The translations under genes and the position numbers were made by a program. Of a stretch of DNA of 64,000 nucleotides, positions 53,996 through 61,687 are shown one piece after another; positions within the stretch are counted from its first letter, which is position 1, and each line of letters opens with the position of its first letter. Location of the stretch: NCBI RefSeq assembly GCF_035978755.1, contig NZ_CP108414.1, positions 2,542,001-2,606,000 of the forward strand, written 5' to 3'. Origin of the DNA: Streptomyces sp. NBC_01298. GTDB taxonomy: Bacteria > Actinomycetota > Actinomycetes > Streptomycetales > Streptomycetaceae. The notes under the pieces were generated by a model that was not told the DNA's origin, did not search any database, and worked only from the letters and a program-made list of their open reading frames with translations.

Positions 53996-55366
53996 TCACT
54001 GCTCGCTCCCCGCGGTGCTGCCGGACTCCCGGCGGCTGCCGCTCGTCCTGCCCGGGCGGCCCGGCGGCCTGGTGGCGGTGGCCGCCCGCCGGGATCCCGC
54101 GGGCAGGCGCCCCCGGCGCGGCTCCCGGCGCCGCCGCTCCTCCCGCAGGCACTCCCGCAGCCCCTCCGGGTCGATCCCCTCGTTGCAGGCGTGGTGGAGC
54201 AGCTGCGCGAAGCGGTACCCGTCGTCCGCCCGCAGGGCCAGCCCCAGGGCGATCCTGGCCGTCGGCTCGTCCCCGGTGGACCAGGAGACCCAGCCCGCCA
54301 GGGTGAGGGGAGCCGCCGCGTGCTCCCCGTAGGCCCCGACGCAGCGCCGGGCCAGGGCCCGCCACAGCCGCAGGGCGGGGGCGGCCTCCTCGCCCTCCAT
54401 CCACTCGGCGGCGATGTCGCGGATCTCGCGGTCCTGGAGCCCGAGGATCAACGAGGCCGCCTCGTCGTGGCCCAGCAGCCCGTCGTCCCGGGCGTCGGCT
54501 CCGGCGCCGCCTTCGGCCGGCGGGGCCAAGGTCATGCGCTGGATCAGGGCGCGGGCGAGCAGGACCGTCTCGGCCCCCACCTCCTCCCGGGTGGCCCCGT
54601 CGAGGATCTTCGGCACCAGGGCGACGGCCGCCCGGTCCAGAGCCGCCTCCATCTCGTCGGCCACCGCCCCTCCAAGCGGTGTCAGCCGGCGCTCGATCTC
54701 CCGGAGGGAGCCGCGTACCTGGAGGCCGGCGAAGGTGGCCGCGGCGGCCATCACCGAGGTGCCGGGCGCGGCCAGCGCGCTGCCCTCGGCGGGGCAGCAC
54801 CGCTCGTCCGGGCAGCAGTAGGACCAGTACCGCCCGGCGGAGAGGCACAGGGCCTCCAGTACGGGGACGTCCAGTGCTCCGCAGGCCAGCCGGATCCGCT
54901 GCGCGAGCGGGCGCAGCCTGGTCATCACCCGCTGCGGGCTCTCGCCGCGGTGCGGGTCCTGGCAGAGGAAGACGATGATGCCGTCGGGCCTGGATCCGCG
55001 CCGCACGCTGCCGCGGATCAGACAGTCGGCGACCTGACGGGCGGTGTCCTCCCATTCGTCGGGGGCGGCGGGGATGCCCACCCGGAGCCGACCGCCGAAG
55101 CGGCCGGCCTCCCCGTGGACGGCCACCATGACGAGGGAGTCACTCGGATGGAACCCGAGCATGTAGGGCAGTGCGTCGGCCAGTTCGGCCGGGCTGCGCA
55201 GGGTGATCCCGGACGCGTCGACGCCTCCGGACGAACCGGTGGACGACGAGGACGCGGAGGACCCGGGTCCCGGCGCGGAGAACGCGGAGGACCCGGGTCC
55301 GGGTCCGGACGCGGAGGACGCGGATTCGGACGGGTTGTGTGCCGCTTCGTGGTTGTTGTTCGTCAT
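53996..55366 (-). CDS. DUF4192 family protein
   Basis: 456 residues. The conserved DUF4192 blocks are present: LRSPAELADALPYMLGFHPS then DSLVMVA, FLCQDP, the Cys-rich RYWSYCCPDERCCPAEG and a late ALRADDGYRFAQLLHHA. The family is actinobacterial, cytoplasmic and of unknown function. An Asn/Ser/Gly-rich arm (~1-50) leads into the domain and a basic Arg/Gly tail ends it. ATG 55366 is the natural start; the frame upstream of it runs through the mvaS remnant and is not part of this gene. Confidence 0.9.
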   Translation of the reverse strand: MTNNNHEAAHNPSESASSASGPGPGSSAFSAPGPGSSASSSSTGSSGGVDASGITLRSPAELADALPYMLGFHPSDSLVMVAVHGEAGRFGGRLRVGIPAAPDEWEDTARQVADCLIRGSVRRGSRPDGIIVFLCQDPHRGESPQRVMTRLRPLAQRIRLACGALDVPVLEALCLSAGRYWSYCCPDERCCPAEGSALAAPGTSVMAAAATFAGLQVRGSLREIERRLTPLGGAVADEMEAALDRAAVALVPKILDGATREEVGAETVLLARALIQRMTLAPPAEGGAGADARDDGLLGHDEAASLILGLQDREIRDIAAEWMEGEEAAPALRLWRALARRCVGAYGEHAAAPLTLAGWVSWSTGDEPTARIALGLALRADDGYRFAQLLHHACNEGIDPEGLRECLREERRRREPRRGRLPAGSRRAATATRPPGRPGRTSGSRRESGSTAGSEQ

Positions 55367-55439
55367 GTCCCGAAGGTCCCGTGTCCGGCCGGATCCGGAA
55401 ACCCCTGTGGATAAGTCCCCGGCAGCGGCGACCACGCCG

Positions 55440-55911
55440 ATCACCACCGCGGGGTTCCGCCGGCGCAGCGGCGGGCCGGTGCCGCCATGGGGCGGGTGCC
55501 ACCGGCCACCGGCCGCCATCTCGGCTCGTAGACCCGCAGGCGCCGGGCGAATCGCCTCGCGGTGCCGCTCGGACCGCAGCCGCGACCGGTAGCCCGGAAC
55601 GGCACCGCGGCGAAGAACTCGGCGACGCCGCCGGATCCGTAGCCGAGCAGGCCGATGGCCCGGCCGGTCGGGTCGTCGGCGTCGTCGTCGAGCAGCGCGG
55701 CCAGGCCGGGGTACACGGACGCGGTGCAGCTGTTCCCGTTCTCCTCGTCGCAGCTCGTCGACGAGGCCGATGGCGCAAACGACCTCGGCCTCGTCGACTC
55801 CTGCCCACAGCTCTCCCGCAGGGCCCAATGAGCCTTGTGGGCCGCCTTCGTGAACGGCTGGTGGTGGCAGAACGCGGCGAACTCGCCCAGCGAACGGCCG
55901 CCTTGCTCGGT
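55440..55911 (-). pseudogene. mvaS: degraded 3' remnant of HMG-CoA synthase (mvaS)
   Basis: Minus-strand reading gives GGRSLGEFAAFCHHQPFTKA then AHKAH (55905-55826), matching the Streptomyces MvaS segment GRSLEEFAAFVYHQPFTKMA with the catalytic-histidine HQPF motif. After 30 poorly matching residues, the right number, GNSCTASVYPGLAALL and GRAIGLLGYGSGGVAEFF follow, again as in MvaS. Near 55605 the match changes frame to VPGYRSRLRSERHREAI, corresponding to the next MvaS segment, and fades out by ~55440. The N-terminal two thirds, with the catalytic Glu and Cys, are absent and there is no start. It therefore appears to be a frameshifted leftover of a mevalonate-pathway gene, not a working enzyme. 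Confidence 0.82.
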
Positions 55912-56015
55912 GCGGTGGTGAACACCCCCGACGGAGGCTTCCCCGCCTACGGGGACCCTACGAAGCCGGGTCCGGTCTTGACTTGGCGAACAGTTGCCAC
56001 GCACCGCCCATTGAT

Positions 56016-56077
56016 GGGGCGGTCGAGTTGACGGCGCGGTCGAATCGACGGGGCGGTCGTTGACGGGGCGGTCGAGG
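56016..56077. repeat. degenerate 15-17 bp tandem repeat
   Basis: Four units with core GGGGCGGTCGA(G/A)TTGAC (17, 17, 15 and 13 bp) stand between the mvaS remnant and the stop of the RecQ gene. Confidence 0.75.
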
Positions 56078-56082
56078 CGCTC

Positions 56083-58242
56083 TCACCCCGCCAGGGCGAG
56101 GGTCAGCGGGAGCACCTGCTCGGCCCCGCCCTGGCGCAGGACGCGGGCGCCCACGGCCAGGGTCCAGCCGGAGTCGGCGTAGTCGTCGACGAGCAGGACC
56201 GGTCCCGGGGTGGCGGCCAGGGCCGCCGCGAGCTCGTCGGGGACGGCGAAGGAGGCGGCCAGTGCGCGCAGCCGCTGGGCGGAGTTGCTGCGGTGCGCGC
56301 CGTACTCGCCGGCCTGCGCGGTGTAGGCGAGGCTGCCCAGCAGCGGGAGCCTGCCGACCCGGGCCAGGCCCTCGGCCAGTGAGCCCACCAGCTGGGGGCG
56401 GGAGCGGGAGGGCATGGCCACGATCCCCACGGGCCGGGCCATCGCGTCGGCCGAGCCACTGGCCCAGCCGCCCGGGGAACGGGCCCAGTCGGCCACCACC
56501 GTCACCACGGCCGCCAGTACGTCGTCCGGAACCGGCCCGTCCGCGGCCCGCTCCGACAGCAGCGGGCGCAGGCGGTTGCCCCAGCCGATGTCCGACAGCC
56601 GGCCCAGCGCGCGCCCCGTGGCGGCCTGCTGGCCGACGGGGATGCGGCCCTTGAGGTCGACGCCGACCGCGGGCATGCCCGAGGGCCACATCCGGCGGGG
56701 CTCGACCTCGACCCCGGGGCGGTCCAGCTCACCGGTCGCCGTGTCGAGGGCCCCGTGGGAGACGGCCGGGTCGAGCCAGGGCCCGGCACAGGAGTCGCAG
56801 CGGCCGCACGGGGTGGCCTTCTCGTCGTCGAGCTGCCGCTGCAGGAACTCCATGCGGCACCCCGTGGTCGCCACGTAGTCCCGCATGGCCTGCTGCTCAG
56901 CCTGCCGCTGCCGGGCCACCCACTCGTAGCGCTGCGCGTCGTACTCCCAGGGCTGCCCGGTGGAGGTCCAGCCGCCCTTCACGCGCTTGACCGCGCCATC
57001 CACGTCCAGGACCTTGAGCATGGTCTCCAGCCGCGAACGCCGCAGGTCCACCAACGGCTCCAGCGCCGGCAGCGACAACGGCCGGCCCGCCTGCTCCAGC
57101 ACGTCCAGGGTCCGCCGCACCTGCTCCTCGGGCGGGAAACCCACCGAAGCGAAGTACGCCCAGATCGCCTCGTCCTCCCGCCCCGGCAGCAGCAGCACGT
57201 CGGCGTGGTCCACGCCGCGCCCCGCACGCCCCACCTGCTGGTAGTAGGCGATCGGGGACGAGGGGGAGCCCAGGTGCACCACGAAGCCGAGGTCCGGCTT
57301 GTCGAAGCCCATGCCCAGCGCGGAGGTCGCCACCAGCGCCTTCACCCGGTTCGCGAGCAGATCCTCCTCGGCCTGCAGCCGGTCGGCGTTCTCCGTCTTC
57401 CCGGTGTACGAAGCCACCGGATACCCGCGCTGCCGCAGGAACGCCGCCACCTCTTCGGCGGCCGCCACCGTCAGCGTGTAGATGATCCCCGAGCCCGGCA
57501 GGTCCCCCAGCCGCTCCCCCAGCCACGCCAGCCGGTGCGCCGCGTTCGGCAGCTCCAGCACGCCCAGGCGAAGGCTCTCCCGGTCGAGCGGGCCGCGCAG
57601 CACCAGGGCGCCGCCGCCTCCCGTGCCCAGCTGCTCGGCCACGTCCGCCGTGACCCGGGCGTTGGCCGTCGCGGTGGTGGCGAGCACGGGCACGCCGGGG
57701 GCGAGCTCGGCGAGCATGGTGCGCAGCCGGCGGTAGTCGGGGCGGAAGTCGTGTCCCCAGTCGGAGATGCAGTGGGCCTCGTCGACCACCAGCAGGCCGG
57801 TCGTGGCCGCGAGCTTGGGCAGGACCTGCTCCCGGAAGTCCACCGAGTTCAGGCGCTCCGGACTCACGAGGAGGACGTCGGTCTCGCCCCGCTCGACCTC
57901 CCCGTAGATCGTCTCCCACTCCTCCGGGTTGGCCGAGTTGATCGTCCGCGCCTGGATTCCGGCCCGCGCCGCCGCGTCGACCTGGTTGCGCATCAGCGCG
58001 AGGAGCGGCGAGATGATCACCGTCGGACCCGCGCCGCGACGGCGCAGCAGGGCCGTCGCGACGAAGTAGACCGCCGATTTGCCCCACCCCGTGCGCTGCA
58101 CCACCAGCGCCCGCCGGCGCTCCTCCACCAGGGCCGACACCGCCTGCCACTGGTCCTCCCGCAGCCGCGCCGCACCCCCTGGGGCACCGACCAGCTCAGC
58201 GAGGATGGCATCGGCTTCGGCGCGGAGCTCCAGGTTGTCCAT
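56083..58242 (-). CDS. RecQ-type DNA helicase with C-terminal phosphoribosyltransferase-like domain
   Basis: 719 residues. Helicase motifs are complete: REDQWQAV (motif 0), Walker A TGWGKS (51-56), DEAHCISDWGHDFRPDY (~150), TATAN and QVGRAGRG (~350). The RecQ zinc site is present as GCRMEFLQ...CGRCDSC (~495-520). Where the RQC winged helix and HRDC normally follow, there is instead a ~170-residue domain whose motif VLLVDDYADSGWT (~679-691) resembles the PRPP-binding loop of type I phosphoribosyltransferases (ComF-like). ATG 58242 precedes the conserved part; the frame upstream is non-coding. It should unwind DNA 3' to 5'; the added domain's role is unknown. Confidence 0.92.
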   Translation of the reverse strand: MDNLELRAEADAILAELVGAPGGAARLREDQWQAVSALVEERRRALVVQRTGWGKSAVYFVATALLRRRGAGPTVIISPLLALMRNQVDAAARAGIQARTINSANPEEWETIYGEVERGETDVLLVSPERLNSVDFREQVLPKLAATTGLLVVDEAHCISDWGHDFRPDYRRLRTMLAELAPGVPVLATTATANARVTADVAEQLGTGGGGALVLRGPLDRESLRLGVLELPNAAHRLAWLGERLGDLPGSGIIYTLTVAAAEEVAAFLRQRGYPVASYTGKTENADRLQAEEDLLANRVKALVATSALGMGFDKPDLGFVVHLGSPSSPIAYYQQVGRAGRGVDHADVLLLPGREDEAIWAYFASVGFPPEEQVRRTLDVLEQAGRPLSLPALEPLVDLRRSRLETMLKVLDVDGAVKRVKGGWTSTGQPWEYDAQRYEWVARQRQAEQQAMRDYVATTGCRMEFLQRQLDDEKATPCGRCDSCAGPWLDPAVSHGALDTATGELDRPGVEVEPRRMWPSGMPAVGVDLKGRIPVGQQAATGRALGRLSDIGWGNRLRPLLSERAADGPVPDDVLAAVVTVVADWARSPGGWASGSADAMARPVGIVAMPSRSRPQLVGSLAEGLARVGRLPLLGSLAYTAQAGEYGAHRSNSAQRLRALAASFAVPDELAAALAATPGPVLLVDDYADSGWTLAVGARVLRQGGAEQVLPLTLALAG

Positions 58243-58604
58243 GCCCCCATGCAACCCGATGCCTAGGACAATCGGCCAATTCACCCAGCGTGACGCGCGG
58301 CCCACAAGCCGTCCGGATCGCCGCGCCACCACTGACGGCGGGCGGCCGCAAGGGCGGTGTTTCCCCTGGCGGCCGCGCTCCGGACTTGAGGGAATGAGTC
58401 ATCTTCGGCGTGGCGGGGCAAGGATATGAACGGCATACCGGCGAATTCCGGTCGGCGGCTCCAATTGCTCGTTGCCGCATGCTCACGGGCCACGCGAGAA
58501 TTGTGGTGCTCCCGCTCGGCTCGACGGCGCTCTCCTGGGCCGTGCCGCGGCGCGCCCGCACCCCCGCTGTGCCCGTTCGCGGGCGTGTACCCGAAGGGAG
58601 GACA
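58243..58604. other. 362-bp divergent promoter gap
   Basis: It lies between the RecQ gene and the divergent conserved gene at 58605. I see no open frame with coding character, no stem-loop and no confident -35/-10 pair. ATGAGTCAT (near 58394) is the only short palindrome. Confidence 0.4.
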
Positions 58605-59234
58605 GTGTCCTTCGGATTCGCCCGGCCATCGACCACGTCCCTGACCACGGCCACCGGTGGCATCAGCCGGCACGGCAGACTGCTGGAACCCTCCGAGTGG
58701 ACGGCAGCGGGCGTCCCCCTGCTGCGCAATCCGCGCGAGGTCGTCAGCGGACTGCACTCACGGCACAGCCCCGTCCCCTCCACGGCGGTGATCGCCGTGC
58801 TCGGGCCCGAGGAGCGGCTCGTGGCCAGCGCCTCCTTCGTTCAGCGCTCCACCGCGGCCGACGGCTGGGAGTACCGCAACGCCCTGCTCTCCCGGCTGCG
58901 CCGGGTCATCCCGCACGACCTGCGCCGGCGGACCCCGGTACGGACCGCCGTGCTGTTGTTCTGCCGCGACGGCGACGAGCGCTGGACCGAGGAGGACGGG
59001 GCCTGGATGTGGGGGCTGCGGGACGCCTGCACCCTGCACGGGCTGCGCTGCGGCGCGTACATCACGCTGACCCGGGGCGGCTGGCAGGTGCTGGGCGAGG
59101 GGCGCGGCGGCCGGAGCCCCAGTTGGGACTCCCGGCCCGAGCGCCTCGGTGAGGCGCCGTCCGAGTTCGCCCCGCTCGCCCTGCGCGGCGGCGGCGGAGC
59201 CTCGGAGGCCCTGCGCCGCACCGCCGCACGCTGA
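58605..59234 (+). CDS. conserved Streptomyces protein of unknown function
   Basis: 209 residues beginning VSFGFARPSTTSLTTATGGI. The sequence is globular with no signal or membrane segment; notable parts are LRRVIPHDLRRRTPVRTAVL and EEDGAWMWGLRDACTLHGLR then CGAYITLTRGGW. I recognise it only as a protein found next to recQ in Streptomyces. The GTG at 58605 has GGGAGGA directly upstream, a near-ideal ribosome site. Longer upstream reading is rejected for that reason. No function can be assigned. Confidence 0.82.
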   Translation: MSFGFARPSTTSLTTATGGISRHGRLLEPSEWTAAGVPLLRNPREVVSGLHSRHSPVPSTAVIAVLGPEERLVASASFVQRSTAADGWEYRNALLSRLRRVIPHDLRRRTPVRTAVLLFCRDGDERWTEEDGAWMWGLRDACTLHGLRCGAYITLTRGGWQVLGEGRGGRSPSWDSRPERLGEAPSEFAPLALRGGGGASEALRRTAAR

Positions 59235-59344
59235 GCCCGCGGGACCGCGTACGCACGGACGCCCACTCGCGGCCGCCTACGCACCGCCGCCTACGCACCT
59301 GCGCGGACGCAGCACCGGGCCCGCAGGGCCGCGTACCCGGGAAC

Positions 59345-59385
59345 GACCAACGGCCGTACACCCGGATGCGGGCGTACGGCTGGTC
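59345..59385. terminator. bidirectional stem-loop between convergent genes
   Basis: GCCGTAC-A-CCCG pairs with CGGG-C-GTACGGC, and outer GACCA/TGGTC arms extend the stem after a 3-base bulge. It lies between the stops at 59234 and 59455. Confidence 0.7.
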
Positions 59386-59454
59386 AGGCCTCGGACTTCG
59401 GCAGGGCCGGCCACGAGCCCGCCCCGCCCCTCGACCGTGCGGGGGTACGGGGCG

Positions 59455-60072
59455 TCAGACGCCCGCCCCCAGCACGGAGTTGATCTGCTGCGGCTCGCCG
59501 CACACGATCAGGATCGCGCCGGCTCGCGCGAGGGCGACCGGCAGGGCTCCGGTGGCGGCTTCGGCAGGTCCGCCGTTGACCGCGAAGACCACGACGGGAC
59601 GGCCGCCCGCGCGCTGCGCCTGCGACGCGTCGGCGTAGAAGACGTCGTCCCCGGCATCGTGCAGGCCCCAGTACGCGGCCTCGCCGAAGGACAGCTCGTG
59701 CGCGGCCCACGGGTGCGGGTCGCCGGTGGTGAGCACCAGGATGTCACCGGGCGCGCGCCCGGTGTCGAGCAGCAGGTCGACGGCCTCTTCGGCCGCGTCC
59801 AGCGCACCCTCGGCGGAGGCCGGGATCAGCTGGACCCGCGGCACGGACGCCGAGACCGAGGGGGTGGTGGGGGCTACGGGACCGCGGGCGGCCTGCGGCT
59901 TCCGCGGGGCGGGCGGCGCGGGCCTGGGGGCGGGACGGGGACCGGGGACGGGACGGGGGGTCTGCGCGCTGCGGCTCGCGGCCGGAGTGACGCGGGGACC
60001 CTGGGCACTCTCGTGAATCTGAGGCTCCTCGGGGGCGGGGGTGAGAGGCATGAGCTGATTTTTATCAAACAC
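59455..60072 (-). CDS. small protein resembling the C-terminal end of superfamily I helicases
   Basis: 205 residues. A Pro/Arg-rich, probably disordered first half (~20-75) precedes a compact domain with DILVLTTGDPHPWAAHELSF then GEAAYW, RPVVVFAVNGG and RAGAILIVCGEPQQ. These strands look like the last motifs of UvrD-type helicases (motifs V-VI region), but no ATPase core is present, so it is not a helicase by itself. The start is uncertain: GTG 60072 or ATG 60051. Neither has a ribosome site; a TAAAAAT seven bases before 60051 allows a leaderless start there. Function unknown. Confidence 0.72.
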   Translation of the reverse strand: MFDKNQLMPLTPAPEEPQIHESAQGPRVTPAASRSAQTPRPVPGPRPAPRPAPPAPRKPQAARGPVAPTTPSVSASVPRVQLIPASAEGALDAAEEAVDLLLDTGRAPGDILVLTTGDPHPWAAHELSFGEAAYWGLHDAGDDVFYADASQAQRAGGRPVVVFAVNGGPAEAATGALPVALARAGAILIVCGEPQQINSVLGAGV

Positions 60073-60110
60073 CGGTGCGAAACGTACCGGTTGGTGGCAC
60101 CTTCGTGCGA

Positions 60111-60821
60111 TCAGAAATCGAAGCCGAGTTGGCCTCCGTTTTCCAGCTCCATCGCTTCCTCGCTGCGGCGCACCTTCTTGAGGTGGCTCCAGCGGGGCAG
60201 CGCGTCGAGGTAGGACCAGGAGAGCCGGTGGTACGCGGTCGGACCCTGCTCCTCCAGCGCCGCCCGGTGCACGGGCGAGGGGTATCCGGCGTTGGCGGCG
60301 AAGGCGAAGTCCGCGATCCCGCCGTCCTGTTCACCGATCTCGGCCATCATCCGGTCGCGCCGGACCTTGGCGATCACCGAGGCCGCGGCGACGGCGACGC
60401 AGGACTGGTCGCCCTTGATCACCGTCCGGACCTGCCAGGGCGCACCGAGGTAGTCGTGCTTGCCGTCGAGTATCACCGCGTCGGGCCGCACGGGCAGTGC
60501 CTCCAGGGCGCGCACCGCGGCGAGGCGCAGGGCGGCGGTCATCCCGAGCTCGTCGATCTCCTCCGGGGAGGAGTGGCCCAGGGCGTAGGCGGTGACCCAG
60601 TCCTCCAGGACGCCGACGAGCGCGTCACGGCGCTTGGGGGTCAGCAGTTTGGAGTCGGTGAGTCCCGCGGGCGGCCGGCGCAGACCGGTGATCGCCGCGC
60701 AGACGGTGACGGGACCGGCCCAGGCCCCTCGTCCGACTTCGTCGACCCCGGCGATGACCTTGGCGCCGGTGGTCGCTCGGAGGGAGCGTTCGACGGTGTG
60801 AGTGGGTGCTTCATACGGCAT
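60111..60821 (-). CDS. rnhB: ribonuclease HII
   Basis: 236 residues. It cleaves RNA in RNA/DNA hybrids and single ribonucleotides in DNA. The N-terminal active-site motif [13 protein letters not shown] (Asp27, Glu28) is intact, followed by [23 protein letters not shown] and [16 protein letters not shown], all RNase HII landmarks. The C-terminal [11 protein letters not shown] completes the fold. Length is normal for actinobacteria. The ATG at 60821 starts a standard N-terminus. It lies upstream of the helicase-tail gene on the same strand, and the 38-bp gap allows joint transcription. Confidence 0.97.
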   Translation of the reverse strand: MPYEAPTHTVERSLRATTGAKVIAGVDEVGRGAWAGPVTVCAAITGLRRPPAGLTDSKLLTPKRRDALVGVLEDWVTAYALGHSSPEEIDELGMTAALRLAAVRALEALPVRPDAVILDGKHDYLGAPWQVRTVIKGDQSCVAVAAASVIAKVRRDRMMAEIGEQDGGIADFAFAANAGYPSPVHRAALEEQGPTAYHRLSWSYLDALPRWSHLKKVRRSEEAMELENGGQLGFDF

Positions 60822-60944
60822 GGCGCCAGCAAGGTTACGCCGCCCCGGGCCGCCTGCACACCCCGCCCCCTCCCCGGCGGGCCGCCGCCCCCTCCCGGCC
60901 GGGCTCCGGCCACTTCCCCGCCGCGCCGGCGACCCCGGCCCGTC

Positions 60945-61544
60945 TCACACCCTGAGCAGCGGGACCATCACCCCGTCGATCATTTCGGCGATGTCCCCGT
61001 CGGCCCATTCGCTCCCGCACACCTTCGCGCGGTACATCATCAGCGCCGGGACCACGTCCACGAGAAACGGACTGGTCGCGTCCGATCGAACGTCCCCCCG
61101 GTCGATTCCGCGATGGACCAGCTCCCCGATCAGCCTGTGCGCCGGCTCGTGCAGCCCGGACCAGATCAGGCCGTGGAACCGCTCCGCATGACTGTGATCG
61201 CATTCGTGAAGCACCGCCCGCAGGGCCTGCCCGGCCCGCGAGTGCATGATGTCCCGCATCCGCACGCACAGCGCGTACAGGTCCTCGCGGATCGACCCCA
61301 GGTCCTGGATCTGGCCGAGCGGGGGGAGCCGCGTCCGCAGCGCGTCGGCCACCAAGTCCGCTTTCGAGGGCCAGCGCCGGTAGAGCGCCGCCTTGCCGGT
61401 GCGGGCGCCCGAGGCCACGCCCTCCATGGTGAGGGCGTTCCAGCCGACGGTGCCCAGCTGCTCCAACGCGGCGTCGAGAATCGCCCGTTCGAGTTCGGGC
61501 CCCCGCCTGCGTCCCGGGGCCGCCACTGACCAGCGCGAACTCAT
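60945..61544 (-). CDS. TetR-family repressor of the adjacent exporter
   Basis: 199 residues. The N-terminal TetR HTH (NALTMEGVASGARTGKAALY then RRWPSKADL, ~45-75) is clear and a helical ligand/dimer domain follows. It is divergent from the MFS exporter gene. Two palindromes with the same core, GTGAACG/CGTTCAC, lie in the shared gap, so it probably represses both genes until it binds an exported compound. ATG 61544 follows GGGGAG closely; a GTG one codon earlier (61547) has better spacing to GGAGG and could also be used. Confidence 0.93.
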   Translation of the reverse strand: MSSRWSVAAPGRRRGPELERAILDAALEQLGTVGWNALTMEGVASGARTGKAALYRRWPSKADLVADALRTRLPPLGQIQDLGSIREDLYALCVRMRDIMHSRAGQALRAVLHECDHSHAERFHGLIWSGLHEPAHRLIGELVHRGIDRGDVRSDATSPFLVDVVPALMMYRAKVCGSEWADGDIAEMIDGVMVPLLRV

Positions 61545-61595
61545 CACTCCCCAACCCTCCGCCCCGCACGCGCGTCCCACGCACGCACGTACAAG

Positions 61596-61621
61596 CTTAG
61601 TGAACGCTTGCGTTCACTAAG
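61596..61621. promoter_or_regulatory. TetR operator 1
   Basis: A perfect palindrome with 12-bp arms CTTAGTGAACGC and GCGTTCACTAAG and a TT centre, 52 bp upstream of the repressor start. Confidence 0.88.
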
Positions 61622-61645
61622 GCTGGCTCCTACCTTGGTCTCGCT

Positions 61646-61663
61646 GTGAACGCCTACGTTCAC
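61646..61663. promoter_or_regulatory. TetR operator 2
   Basis: GTGAACG-CCTA-CGTTCAC repeats the GTGAACG/CGTTCAC core of operator 1, with a wider centre. It lies 25 bp before the exporter start, where bound repressor would block transcription. Confidence 0.85.
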
Positions 61664-61687
61664 TATTTCACTTGGGGGGGATCCACA

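Noticed and set aside
51528..55055. One 1175-residue debranching protein reading up to 55055
   Set aside because: The upstream half is Gly/Arg-rich and lies antisense-like across the DUF4192 gene in another frame; the real start is ATG 53513.
55366..55828. N-terminal extension of the DUF4192 protein to 55828
   Set aside because: This stretch is the second frame of the mvaS remnant; DUF4192 begins normally at ATG 55366.
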